Translations under genes and position numbers: made by a program | Shown here: piece after piece, positions 17,299-26,026 of the stretch | Layout of the letters: the number at the start of each line of letters is the position of its first letter | Position numbering within the stretch: position 1 is the stretch's first letter | Notes under the pieces: model-generated | Told to the model about the DNA's origin: nothing | Seen by the model: only the letters and a program-made list of their open reading frames with translations | Database searches by the model: none | DNA from: Alphaproteobacteria bacterium | GTDB taxonomy: Bacteria > Pseudomonadota > Alphaproteobacteria > Reyranellales > Reyranellaceae | Direction of reading: 5' to 3' | Assembly (NCBI GenBank): GCA_017308235.1 | Contig: JAFKFL010000007.1 | Location: 409,033 to 473,032 of the forward strand | DNA: 64,000 nucleotides

Positions 17299-18102
17299 TC
17301 AGGCCGTCTTCCGACTGATAAACAGGCCGCTTTCCTTCTCGACCTCAAGCATGCCGTTGCCAGCCTGAAACGCCGCGGCGATTACATCCTTAAATACAGC
17401 AAGCTGCGCGTCGTTGGCTTCATCGCCAGGCGGATAGGAGGTAAGCGCCAGGAATACGTCTTCCGGTTCTGTCACCCGCAGGCGGGCCGGATGCTCCGTC
17501 ATGGTGACATTCCCGAATTGCGCTTGCATGAACCGTTCGGCGGCGTCGTATCCAAAAGCAGCGCCGGCCGGATCAAATGGAGGGCTGCCTAACGCAGTTG
17601 TCAGCTCATAGATCTTGCGCATGTTGCCGATCCCATTGGTCGTCACCGCAAGGAAGCCGCCCGGTTTCAGTACACGATACATTTCCGCAATGCCCTTGGT
17701 CGGCTCCGCCAGATGATAAAGCATATGCATTGCTATGGCGGCATCGAAGGAACCTTCCTCGAAGGGCAAGGCGGTCGCATCAGCCTGCTGCCCTATGACG
17801 GCCCCAAAAGGCAATGGCCGGCATCGCTCGACGGCTTCCTCCAACATGCCGCGGGAGAGATCGGAAAGCGTCAGTTCCAACTTTTCCGGTAGCTCGTGCG
17901 CCGTTGCCGCCCAGAACCAGCTAGGGCCGCAGCCAACATCAAGAATGCGATTTCCGGCTTTGAGGGGTAGCTGCCTCGCCACCCATGGAAACCAGCCAAT
18001 CTCGGCAATCGTATATTTGCTGTTGAGGCGAGCACGTGCGGCGAGCTTCTGGCTGTCGCGATACTGCTTTTCGTTTCCGGTTGTTATCGACGACATGCAC
18101 AT
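17299..18102 (-). CDS. class I SAM-dependent methyltransferase
   Basis: This 267-residue protein shows the Rossmann methyltransferase motifs: motif I ILDVGCGPSWFW, acidic loop TLSDLSRGML, QQADATALPFEEGSFDA and the post-motif AMHMLYHLAEPTKGIAEM, followed by RVLKPGGFLAVTTNG. It resembles UbiE/Methyltransf_11 enzymes; the substrate cannot be read from sequence. The start is either 18102 or 18096, both ATG. It lies between the enoyl-CoA hydratase gene (8 bp upstream) and the aldo/keto reductase gene (30 bp downstream), so one minus-strand transcript is likely. Confidence 0.88.
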   Translation of the reverse strand: MCMSSITTGNEKQYRDSQKLAARARLNSKYTIAEIGWFPWVARQLPLKAGNRILDVGCGPSWFWAATAHELPEKLELTLSDLSRGMLEEAVERCRPLPFGAVIGQQADATALPFEEGSFDAAIAMHMLYHLAEPTKGIAEMYRVLKPGGFLAVTTNGIGNMRKIYELTTALGSPPFDPAGAAFGYDAAERFMQAQFGNVTMTEHPARLRVTEPEDVFLALTSYPPGDEANDAQLAVFKDVIAAAFQAGNGMLEVEKESGLFISRKTA

Positions 18103-18110
18103 CAAGCCTA

Positions 18111-18899
18111 CTATCGCCCGCGGAAGCTGGGCTTGCGCCGTTCTCTCCAGGCTTCGTGCGCTTCGGTCTTGTCTTCGGTCATCTCGAGCATCATGAAGCG
18201 ATAGGAATCCACCAGCGAGGCGTCGGCGATGTTGGGGATGTCCTGGCCGCGGTTCATCGACTCCTTGACCATGCGTGCGGCAAGCGGCGGCAGGCCCGCG
18301 ATGTGGTCGGCGACCGCCAGCGCCTGCTTCATCAGCCGATCATGCGGCACCAGCCACTGGGCGAGCCCGACGCGATAGGCCTCGTCGGCCTTGAGCGGGA
18401 AGCCCATGGCGACCCGCATCGCTGTTGCCTTGCCGACATGGCGGGCGAGCCGCGTCGCGCCGCCGTAGTTCGGCAGGATGCCGAGCGCCACCTGCGGCAA
18501 GCGCCACTCGGCGCGCTCGGAGGCCACGATCAGGTCGCAACAGAAGGTGATGATGCAGCCGATGCCGATCGCGTAGCCGTTGACGGCGGCGATCACCGGC
18601 TTGGGGAAGTCGCTCATCAGGTTGGACGGGAAATTGCGCGCCTTGCCGACGCGCTTGATGAAAGCTTCGGCCGAGCGGGTGTTGTGGGTGTTGGGATCGC
18701 GCAGATTGGCGCCGGCCGAGAAGGCGCCGCCCGCCTCGTCGCCGGTCAGGATGACCGAGCGCACCTCATCGTCATCGGCCGCCTCGTCGAGACGCTTTAG
18801 CAGCCCGTCGTTATAGTCCTCGCCCCAGCAGTTGCGCGCCTGCGGGCGGCTCAGCGTCAGGATGCCGGTGTGGCCCTGCTTTTTGTAGAGAAGCGGCAT
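18111..18899 (-). CDS. enoyl-CoA hydratase/isomerase family protein
   Basis: This 262-residue crotonase-fold protein carries the CoA-binding and oxyanion-hole elements: FSAGANLRDP for the first oxyanion loop and PVIAAVNGYAIGIGCIITFCCDLIVASERAEW for the second (here described in parts), then LPNYGGATRLARHVG. The second catalytic region PQVALGILPNYGG lacks the glutamates of a classical hydratase at the expected places, so isomerase or another crotonase activity is possible. It is followed by the methyltransferase gene and preceded 17 bp upstream by the CoA-transferase gene. Together they look like a CoA-dependent catabolic operon. Confidence 0.9.
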   Translation of the reverse strand: MPLLYKKQGHTGILTLSRPQARNCWGEDYNDGLLKRLDEAADDDEVRSVILTGDEAGGAFSAGANLRDPNTHNTRSAEAFIKRVGKARNFPSNLMSDFPKPVIAAVNGYAIGIGCIITFCCDLIVASERAEWRLPQVALGILPNYGGATRLARHVGKATAMRVAMGFPLKADEAYRVGLAQWLVPHDRLMKQALAVADHIAGLPPLAARMVKESMNRGQDIPNIADASLVDSYRFMMLEMTEDKTEAHEAWRERRKPSFRGR

Positions 18900-18916
18900 G
18901 ACATCCTCCTTTCGCC

Positions 18917-20137
18917 TCAGGCGGCGTCGACTTTGCCGGGTTGCTCTCCCAGGACTCCAAGAGCTTTCAGTCGCGCGATCTCCTCGGCGGAGTAGCCCGC
19001 TTCGCTGAGCACCCGCTCCGAATGTTGGCCGACGACCGGCGCGCGGGCAGGCGCGACCTTGGTCACCTTCTCAAGATGGAAGGGACTCGACACGGTGAGG
19101 CCCTTGCCGTCGGCGAAGGGCACCACGGCGCCGATCGTGCGAGCCTGCGGATCGTCCGCCGCTTCGTCGACGGTGGACACAACGCCGAAGGTCACGCCGG
19201 CCGCTTCGAGCATCGGTCGCCATTCCGCAAGGTCGCGCTTGGCGAAGATCTCATCGAGGATCGCGGTCAGCGCCTTGTGGTTCTCGCGCCGCACCGGTTG
19301 CGTGGCGAAGCGCGGATCCTGTGCCAGGTACTCCGCGTCGATCGCCTTCAGGAAGCTCGGGAACTGACGGGCCTCGTTGTGCAGCGCCATCAGGAACCAG
19401 CGGCCATCCTTGCATTGGTAGTGGTTGGCGAGCGCGCTTGGCGTGGCGATCCTCGGCGGGCGATGGCCGACATGTTCGCCGAACAGCCGGTTCTGCACAT
19501 AGCAGCCGTTGGCCCACAGCCCGTTCTGCAGCAGAGAGGTTTGAGCGACGCCGCCGCGTCCGGTCTTCTCGCGACGGTAGAGCGCCGTCACGATGGCGGC
19601 GTAGAGCGCCGTCGCGGTGGGATGATCACCCATGCCCGGCATCGAACGCACCGGCTCGGTTTCGGTCGTCGATCGCACCATGTCCATCAGGCCCGTGCGC
19701 GCCCAGTAGGCGGTCGCATCGAAACCCGTGCGGGCGGCTTCTTTGCCTGCCTCGCCATAGGCCGTGATCGAGCCATAGACGAGGCGCGGGTTGATCGCGA
19801 GGAGATCGGAGGCGGCGATCTTCAACCGCTCTCGCACCGGCAGAGGAAAGTTAGTGATGAAGACATCGGCTGAGCCGATCAGCCGGTGGAGGATGGCAAG
19901 GCCCTCGGCGTGCTTGAGATCAATCGCGAGACTCTTCTTGTTGCGCGAAGTGAGCTGCCACCAGTAGTCGGTCGTCTTGCCGGGCACCGCCGGCGAGGCG
20001 CGCCACGGATCGCCGGCTCCCGGCGGTTCGACCTTGATCACCTCGGCGCCGAAATCCGAGAGGATCGTCGCCGCGGCGGGTCCCGCGATCCAGCTCGCGC
20101 AGTCGATGACTTTCAGGCCCTGGAAAATATCGGTCAT
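18917..20137 (-). CDS. CaiB/BaiF family III CoA-transferase
   Basis: This 406-residue enzyme moves CoA between carboxylic acids. Family hallmarks are GLKVIDCASWIAGPAAATIL at the N terminus, LSDFGAEVIKVEPPGAGD, RNKKSLAIDLKH, ADVFITNFPLPVRERL, RLVYGSITAYGEAG and the region GFDATAYWARTGLMD that holds the likely catalytic aspartate. The C-terminal VVGQHSERVLSEAGYSAEEI is also typical. The pair CoA-transferase plus crotonase gene (17 bp apart) suggests activation and then hydration or isomerisation of an acid. The upstream SDR gene is only 12 bp away on the same strand and is likely in the same operon. Confidence 0.93.
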   Translation of the reverse strand: MTDIFQGLKVIDCASWIAGPAAATILSDFGAEVIKVEPPGAGDPWRASPAVPGKTTDYWWQLTSRNKKSLAIDLKHAEGLAILHRLIGSADVFITNFPLPVRERLKIAASDLLAINPRLVYGSITAYGEAGKEAARTGFDATAYWARTGLMDMVRSTTETEPVRSMPGMGDHPTATALYAAIVTALYRREKTGRGGVAQTSLLQNGLWANGCYVQNRLFGEHVGHRPPRIATPSALANHYQCKDGRWFLMALHNEARQFPSFLKAIDAEYLAQDPRFATQPVRRENHKALTAILDEIFAKRDLAEWRPMLEAAGVTFGVVSTVDEAADDPQARTIGAVVPFADGKGLTVSSPFHLEKVTKVAPARAPVVGQHSERVLSEAGYSAEEIARLKALGVLGEQPGKVDAA

Positions 20138-20149
20138 CGTCGGTTGCCC

Positions 20150-21028
20150 CTAATGGCTCGGCTTGGTGGAGAACGGCGTCAACTGCAGCTCGTGCGTCCA
20201 GCAGGACCGGTCCTGCGTGTGGAGATAGAAGAACGCCTCGGCGATCTTCACCGGGTTGATGATGATGTCCGGATTGTTGTGTGCGCGGGGCAGCGCGCGG
20301 GTGCCCGGCGAATCGATCAGCCCGTCGATCACGATGTTGGCGACGTGGATGCCGTGCTCCGAATATTCCTCGGTCAGCACCTGGGCCACCGTGCGCATCA
20401 TCACCCGGGGATAGTAGAGCGACTCACCGGTGTTGCGCTTGGTGCCGCGCAGCGACTTGGCATTGTTCGAGAAGAAGAACGAGCCCGAGCCGCGCTGGCG
20501 CATGGCGGGCAGGACTTGCTTGGCCACCAGGAACGGTCCGCGGCTTGCGATATCATGGGCGGTGTCGAACATCTCGACCGGAATGTGCTCCAGCAGCTCC
20601 TTGCCGGGTGGCAGGTCGCGCCCTTCGAGGTAACCGGCATTGTAGATCAGCACCTCGGGCTCGCCGGCCTCGGCGCGTATCTGTGCGAAGGCCGTCTCAA
20701 TCGATTTCTCCGACGCAAGATCGAGCTCGACGATCATGCAGGCACCATCCTGCTGCTCGATCGCCGCCGCCAGCGTCTTCGCGTTCGCTGCGGTGCGCGT
20801 CGTCAGCACGGTGAAGAAGCCCTCGCGCGCGAACTTCTGGGCAAGCGCGCCGCCGACGCCCCAGCGGATGCCGACCGGCACCGAGCTGTCGTCGAGCACC
20901 TTGCCGTGCGCGAGCCTGGTGTTGCGCCCGTCGGCCTGCCATTTCGATGTCGCGCCGATGATGACAGCCACTGGTTGGCCCTTGGCGTTCCGGTCGGTGC
21001 TGGTGCCACGCGCGTTATTCGCTGCCAT
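20150..21028 (-). CDS. atypical short-chain dehydrogenase/reductase-like protein
   Basis: This 292-residue protein has a Rossmann core with unusual features. The cofactor loop is split: VAVIIGATSKWQ is followed by about 25 extra residues (…NTRLAHGKVLDDSSVPVG) before RWGVGGALAQKFAREGF. The LIYNAGYLEGRD motif matches the SDR NAG signature. The segment where Y-x-x-x-K is expected reads SLYYPRVMMRT, so the catalytic lysine is missing. Such divergent SDRs seem conserved as a clade, so this is probably a real protein with altered chemistry. The ATG at 21028 has GGAGG 5 bases before it; an upstream ATG at 21058 is possible. It heads the operon with the CoA-transferase gene. Confidence 0.8.
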   Translation of the reverse strand: MAANNARGTSTDRNAKGQPVAVIIGATSKWQADGRNTRLAHGKVLDDSSVPVGIRWGVGGALAQKFAREGFFTVLTTRTAANAKTLAAAIEQQDGACMIVELDLASEKSIETAFAQIRAEAGEPEVLIYNAGYLEGRDLPPGKELLEHIPVEMFDTAHDIASRGPFLVAKQVLPAMRQRGSGSFFFSNNAKSLRGTKRNTGESLYYPRVMMRTVAQVLTEEYSEHGIHVANIVIDGLIDSPGTRALPRAHNNPDIIINPVKIAEAFFYLHTQDRSCWTHELQLTPFSTKPSH

Positions 21029-21156
21029 CTGGGCCTCCGCGATGGACAAGAGGCTCATGCCTCAGATCGGGCGCAATCTCACATGAATGGCAACCAAGTG
21101 ACCAGCCGGGCCGCATTCTTGGTGTCGCCCTGCGGGCCAGCGCGTTAGGGTCCGTC

Positions 21157-22461
21157 ATGCTGAAGGATCAATACGACCTCGCCTTGACGACCGCGTCATC
21201 AGTCGCGCGGGATGCCTATGTCCAGGCCTCCGGTCTCGCACTGACGTTTTATCCCGGCGCCGTCGAGGCTTATGACCAAGCCATTGCCGCCGATCCTCGG
21301 TTTGCCCTGGCCCACGCCGGCAAGGCGCAGATCCTGTTGAGGCAGGGCGACGCAGGAGCGGCGCGGGCCGCCCTCGCGACCGCCAAGAGCCTGGCGTCGG
21401 ATGTGTCGGCGCGTGAAGCCAGCCACATCGCTTTCTTCGACCTCGTGCTCGCCGGTCAGACCGAAGCAGCGCTCGATGCGTTATATGCGCATCTCGCGGA
21501 ATGGCCGCGCGACGCGCTGGTCGTCAACAGCGCCGCAAATCCCAACGGCCTGATCGGCGGGTCCGGCCGCCTCGGACAGAAGCAGAAGATCGCCGCTTTG
21601 ATGGATAGCCTGGCGCCAAGCTATGGCGACGATTTCTGGTTCGTCTCCTATCACGCCATGTCGCTGTCCGAGGATGGGCGGCTTGGTCCTGCGCGGGCGA
21701 AGATCGAGCAGTCGGTGGCGGCAAACCGGAACAACGCGCATGCCGCCCATGGCTTCGCCCATATCTGCTACGAAAGCGGCGAGCTAGAGGCGGGCCGCTC
21801 CTTTCTCTCGTCGTGGCTCGCCACCTATCCGCGGCAAGGCTTTTTCTACAGCCATTTGAGCTGGCACCTCTCGCTTTTTGAGATACAGGCGGGCAACTGG
21901 ACGGAAGCGTTGCGGCTCTATCACGATGCTATGCCGCTCGACCGGCACAGCGGCGGGCCGCAACAGAAGGTCACCGATGGGGCAGCCTTCCTGTGGCGAT
22001 CCGAACTCGCGGGCCATCCGCGTGACGAAGCGGCGTGGCGTACGTTGCATGACTTCGCGAACAGCGCGCTGCCGCGGCCGGGCAGTGGGCTCGCCGACCT
22101 GCATATCATCCTGACCCAGGCGGTCATGGGCGATGACACAAGACCCGACACTCGGGCGCGCCAGATCGAGGCATTGGCGCGAGAGGGGCGTTACCCGTCC
22201 GGCTCCTATCTGCCTGAATTGGCACGCGGCTTCACGGCGTTCGAACGCCAGGATTTTCCCGGCGCCATCGAAGTGCTTGCACCGCTCGCGGGACAGAACG
22301 AACGCATCGGCGGCAGCCGGGCGCAACACGACCTGATCGAGTTCACCCTGCTGAAGGCCTACCTCGGCGCCAATCGGCTGAGCGAAGCCCGGCATCTGCT
22401 CGGTGCGAGGAGGCCGGGTGCTTCCGGTGTTTCGGTGCAAGGAGTCGGGGCACTGCAGTGA
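21157..22461 (+). CDS. tetratricopeptide repeat protein, TTC38-like
   Basis: This 434-residue helical repeat protein resembles the TTC38 family of bacteria and eukaryotes. TPR-like units are visible at AVEAYDQAIAADPRFALAH, AGKAQILLRQGDAGAARA, KIEQSVAANRNNAHAAHGFA, HICYESGELEAGRSFLSSWL and HLSWHLSLFEIQAGNWTEAL, where the H-x-x-W-H-L-x-L motif is a TTC38 hallmark. No signal peptide or catalytic motif is seen; it is probably a cytoplasmic scaffold. It stands alone on the plus strand between two minus-strand catabolic groups. A decayed copy of its last ~100 bases is found at 28641-28739. Confidence 0.85.
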   Translation: MLKDQYDLALTTASSVARDAYVQASGLALTFYPGAVEAYDQAIAADPRFALAHAGKAQILLRQGDAGAARAALATAKSLASDVSAREASHIAFFDLVLAGQTEAALDALYAHLAEWPRDALVVNSAANPNGLIGGSGRLGQKQKIAALMDSLAPSYGDDFWFVSYHAMSLSEDGRLGPARAKIEQSVAANRNNAHAAHGFAHICYESGELEAGRSFLSSWLATYPRQGFFYSHLSWHLSLFEIQAGNWTEALRLYHDAMPLDRHSGGPQQKVTDGAAFLWRSELAGHPRDEAAWRTLHDFANSALPRPGSGLADLHIILTQAVMGDDTRPDTRARQIEALAREGRYPSGSYLPELARGFTAFERQDFPGAIEVLAPLAGQNERIGGSRAQHDLIEFTLLKAYLGANRLSEARHLLGARRPGASGVSVQGVGALQ

Positions 22462-22480
22462 GCAACGCCCGGGGTGGTGC

Positions 22481-23245
22481 TCAGTATTGCACCCGGGTCG
22501 TGATGGCGCCGTCGACGATGAAGTTCACGCCGGTGATGAACGACGCCTGCCGGCCTGCCAGGAAGACGACGGGGGCGGCCACTTCCTGCGGCGTGCCCAT
22601 GCGACCCATGGGGTTGAGCGCCAGCGTCTTCGTGTAGCGCTCGCTGCCGGCGTCGCGTTGGCGACCCCAGGTGTTGCCGTCCTCGAAGATCGAGCCGGGC
22701 GACACCATGTTCACGCGCACGCCCTTGGGGGCCATCTCGATCGCCAGCGACTTCACGAATGGCACCAGTGCTGCTTTCACGGAGCGGTAGGGCTGTACGG
22801 GACCAGGGCCTGCTTCGTTCAACGACACGGTGCCGATGACGGTGCAGGTCGCACCCTGGCCGCTCTTCAGGAGATGCGGCATGACATGCCGTACCGATTC
22901 GACCGTCGAGACGATGTCGATCTCGATGCTCTTGCGCCAGCCTTCCGGCGTGTCGGCGGTGCCGAGCGCACTCACGTTGGCGACGAAATGGTCAATGCCG
23001 CCTTCGGTCGCGAAGCCGTCGATCCATGTCTTGAGCGCGGGATCGTCGGTGACGTCGAGTGCAGCGCCTTGCACGCGGCCCTTCTTGGCGCGCCATTCTT
23101 CCTCGCGCTGCTTCACAAGTTTGGCGTCGCGCGCGCAGAAGCCGACCACGGCACCCTCCGCTACGAAGGCATCGACAATGGCGCGGCCGATGCTCTTGGT
23201 GCCGCCGGTGATCAGCACGCGCTTGTCCTTGAGACCCAGGTCCAT
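22481..23245 (-). CDS. SDR family oxidoreductase
   Basis: This 254-residue protein is a classical SDR: cofactor loop LITGGTKSIGRAIVDAFVAE, GFCARD after the second strand, ALDVTDDPAL, the NVSALG region in place of NNAG, catalytic serine in IGTVSLNEAG, and Y-x-x-x-K in PYRSVKAAL. The C-terminal half has the usual NMVSPGSIF and VVFLAGRQASFITGVNFIVDGA. It is probably an NAD(P)-dependent 3-oxoacyl or polyol reductase; the substrate is unknown. It lies 93 bp downstream of the LLM monooxygenase gene in the same orientation and could belong to the same pathway. Confidence 0.92.
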   Translation of the reverse strand: MDLGLKDKRVLITGGTKSIGRAIVDAFVAEGAVVGFCARDAKLVKQREEEWRAKKGRVQGAALDVTDDPALKTWIDGFATEGGIDHFVANVSALGTADTPEGWRKSIEIDIVSTVESVRHVMPHLLKSGQGATCTVIGTVSLNEAGPGPVQPYRSVKAALVPFVKSLAIEMAPKGVRVNMVSPGSIFEDGNTWGRQRDAGSERYTKTLALNPMGRMGTPQEVAAPVVFLAGRQASFITGVNFIVDGAITTRVQY

Positions 23246-23338
23246 GGTTTCTCCGCTAAAATGCCTATGAAAGTGAGCTGACGATCGACATGAAGAGGGT
23301 GACGTTGCCGGGCTGGTCAGGCCCGTACGCCTCCTACG

Positions 23339-24574
23339 TCATCCACTCGCCCGTGCCTTTGCCAGATCCGGTACTGCGGCCGATGCAGCGGCGATGCGCG
23401 GCGAGGAAGTGACCTTGAGTGCCTCGGCGGCTGCGTCGTTCTCCATGATCTTGGCCATGACGGCCTGACCGGCGCGCTGGAACATGCTGCGATTGTCGAT
23501 CAGGAACTTCTGGGATGCGCGAAGTTTGCGGACATAGCCATTGACCTCGGGAACGACATAACGGGCGACCAGATCCCAGCTCCTGAACGTGTTCTCGATA
23601 TTGGCCCAGTCATGGACGAAGCCCACCACCGTGCCGAAGCCACCACTCTTCTCGTAGACCGACTTGATCATCTTCACGAGATCGTCCGGTGTGCCGATCA
23701 CCGCCGCGGAACCGGGCGAAAAAGCCGTCTTTTCGATCGCGTCTTCGGGCGACGTGAAGGGCACCGAGCCCGGCAACTGCAGGGTGCCGTTGACGTATTC
23801 GTTGTGCCAGCGGAGCAGGCCGTGCCGGGCCTGTTCGATTGCCTGCTCGCGCGTTTCGGCGATGTGCCAGTTGAGCAGGACGCGCCAGTTCTTGCGGTCA
23901 ACGGTCTGACCATGTTTCTCTGCTGCCGTCTCGGCGAAGCCCCACTGCGTCGGCAGGGCAGTAAGGCCCGCACTCGACTGGGAGCCCAGCGAGATGATGC
24001 CAATCCCGTACTTGCCAGCCAGCGTCATGCCCGACGGGCTGATCTGAGAGGCGACCGCGAACAGCATGTCCTCCTGCAGCGGGAGAAGCTGAAGTGCGGC
24101 GTCCTTCAGCGTGAACCACTCGCTCTTGGCGGTCACGCGCTCGCCCTTGAACAGGCGGCGGATGATGCCGATCGCTTCGTCCTGCCGGTCGCGTTGGACC
24201 ATCGGATCGATGCCAAGCGTATGCGCGTCAGACGGCAGCGCCCCGGGACCCGAACCGAAGATCACCCGGCCGCCCGTCATGTAGTCGAGCTGCACCATGC
24301 GTTGGGCTACATTGTACGGGTGATGGTAGGGCAGCGAGACCACGCCGGTGGCGAGCTTGATGCGCTTGGTATGTTCGCCCGCGGCCGCCAGGAACATCTC
24401 GGGCGAGGCGATCATCTCCCAGCCGGAGGAATGATGCTCGCCGCACCAGAATTCATCGAAGCCGAGCTCGTCGAGGTGCTGCACGAACTTCAGGTCGCGC
24501 CGGAACTGCAGCATCGGATGCTCGCCGATGGGATGATGCGGAGCGAGAAAGGCGCCAAAACCCAACCGATGCAT
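23339..24574 (-). CDS. LLM class flavin-dependent oxidoreductase, limonene monooxygenase-like
   Basis: This 411-residue TIM-barrel flavoprotein matches the bacterial luciferase superfamily. Motifs include FGAFLAPHHPIGEHPM, LGFDEFWCGEHHSSGWEM, TKRIKLATGVVSLPYHHPYN, VQLDYMTGGRVIFGSGPGAL and IGTPDDLVKMI. The pattern is close to limonene 1,2-monooxygenase and alkanal monooxygenase alpha-chain-like proteins, which use reduced FMN and oxygen. The ATG at 24574 follows AAAGGAG at about 10 bases; an upstream start adds only 10 poor residues. It sits between the MFS transporter gene (37 bp upstream) and an SDR gene downstream, consistent with uptake then oxidation of one substrate. Confidence 0.9.
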   Translation of the reverse strand: MHRLGFGAFLAPHHPIGEHPMLQFRRDLKFVQHLDELGFDEFWCGEHHSSGWEMIASPEMFLAAAGEHTKRIKLATGVVSLPYHHPYNVAQRMVQLDYMTGGRVIFGSGPGALPSDAHTLGIDPMVQRDRQDEAIGIIRRLFKGERVTAKSEWFTLKDAALQLLPLQEDMLFAVASQISPSGMTLAGKYGIGIISLGSQSSAGLTALPTQWGFAETAAEKHGQTVDRKNWRVLLNWHIAETREQAIEQARHGLLRWHNEYVNGTLQLPGSVPFTSPEDAIEKTAFSPGSAAVIGTPDDLVKMIKSVYEKSGGFGTVVGFVHDWANIENTFRSWDLVARYVVPEVNGYVRKLRASQKFLIDNRSMFQRAGQAVMAKIMENDAAAEALKVTSSPRIAAASAAVPDLAKARASG

Positions 24575-24611
24575 AAGAAAGGATCTCCTTTCGCTAGTGT
24601 CCAAGCCGATG

Positions 24612-25895
24612 TCAGTACGCCGCTACCAAGTCAGCCTTGCCGATACCGGCCAGGCGCTGGCATTCGGTCTGTGGCCGACAGAACAAGGCTCCGACCAGGC
24701 CGGCCAGGCTGCAAACGATGCCGGCAATCAAATAGCCGCGGTCGTATCCACCCGCTGCGGTGGCTGCGCCTTGAATGACGCTGCCCATCAGCCAGGGTGC
24801 AACGACGCCTGCCGATGTGGCGACGGCGTTGCTCATCCCAATCATCACGCCGCGTTGAGTGACGGGCGCGTACTCGCTGATCATCGCATGTCCCATCACG
24901 TAGATAACGGCCGGGAGCACGAAGCCGATGACGATCATGGTGATCTTGAAGGCGGCACTCGGAACGAACGGCACGGCGATCATTGCCAGCCCGCCGACCA
25001 TGACGCACACCCCGGCGAACACGCCACGGACGACATCCGTCGAAGCGCCACGCTTTATCAGCCGCTCGGACAACAACGCCGCGCCGATCGAGACGGCCGG
25101 GCTGGCCATCCATGGCAGGGTCGTGATCACGGCGGCTTCGGACTGGGAGAACTTCAGGCCCTGAATGAGATAGGGCGTGAACCACGCCAGGAGGAGCGCC
25201 TGGCCCCAAAAGGCGCCAAAACCCGTTAGCCACGTCGCCAACGTCGTGCGGTTGAAGATCAGGGGGATGTAGGGAACATGGACCATGCCCGACGCGCCTT
25301 GGATCGCCGATGCTTCCGAGACTGGTCCTTCTTTCCCAAACAACGCCCAGAGGGTTGCCCAAACGAGGCCCGCGAGCCCCAGAACCAGAAATGCTGCATG
25401 CCAGGAGTAGTGTTCGATGATCCAGTCGAGCACAGGGACAGCCACGATCACGCCGACTGCAGCGCCCTGTCCGATAATGGAAGTCGGCAGCGTGCGCTTC
25501 TCGTTCGGAAACCATTTGTAGGCCGCGTGCAAGGCGACCGGATAAGCAGGGCCTTCGCCTGCGCCGAGCACGGTCCGGCATGCGATGAGCAGGGAGAGTG
25601 TGACGCTTCCCAGCATGGGAAACTGAACCAGCGACCAGATGATCGCCATCACCAGAATCAGCCACCGGGCCGGGACACGATTCGCCAGATAGCCGATCGG
25701 GATTGCGGATATCGAAAAGAAGAGGAAGAAGCTCGATCCTACAAGGCCGAACTGCTGAGGGGTCAGGCCGAGTTCGTGCATGATGGGCACGCCGGCCAGA
25801 CCGACCGCGATCTTGTCGGCGAAGTTGATCAGCATGAAGCCGAATAGCAGCGCAACGATCGTCCATTTGTGCCGCAGCGGGGTTCCTTGTGTCAT
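24612..25895 (-). CDS. MFS transporter, anion:cation symporter-like
   Basis: This 427-residue membrane protein has about 12 hydrophobic helices in two halves. The N-terminal helix carries LINFADKIAVGLAGVPIM, the helix 2-3 region reads FFSISAIPIGYLANRVPARW, typical of the MFS loop, and helix 4-5 shows LLIACRTVLGAGEGPAYPVA, close to the ACS family that imports carboxylates and related organic anions. It is probably an inner-membrane proton symporter. The start at 25895 precedes HKWTIVALLFGFM. It is followed 37 bp downstream by the LLM monooxygenase gene, so it may import that enzyme's substrate. Confidence 0.92.
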   Translation of the reverse strand: MTQGTPLRHKWTIVALLFGFMLINFADKIAVGLAGVPIMHELGLTPQQFGLVGSSFFLFFSISAIPIGYLANRVPARWLILVMAIIWSLVQFPMLGSVTLSLLIACRTVLGAGEGPAYPVALHAAYKWFPNEKRTLPTSIIGQGAAVGVIVAVPVLDWIIEHYSWHAAFLVLGLAGLVWATLWALFGKEGPVSEASAIQGASGMVHVPYIPLIFNRTTLATWLTGFGAFWGQALLLAWFTPYLIQGLKFSQSEAAVITTLPWMASPAVSIGAALLSERLIKRGASTDVVRGVFAGVCVMVGGLAMIAVPFVPSAAFKITMIVIGFVLPAVIYVMGHAMISEYAPVTQRGVMIGMSNAVATSAGVVAPWLMGSVIQGAATAAGGYDRGYLIAGIVCSLAGLVGALFCRPQTECQRLAGIGKADLVAAY

Positions 25896-26026
25896 TGTTC
25901 CTCCCGTGATTGTCCGTTTGTTGGGCTCCGCTCCGATATGGAGGGCCTCTTTTTCTTCTTGGATGGCAGCGTCAAAGAGGTCGCGGACGCCAGTTGCGGC
26001 GCTTCAGCCCGCGACCTAACGATCGC

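Noticed and set aside
22403..23281. Plus-strand frame opposite the SDR at 22481-23245
   Set aside because: Its composition (many Arg, His, Gly, Ala) is that of an antisense shadow; the SDR on the other strand has all family motifs.
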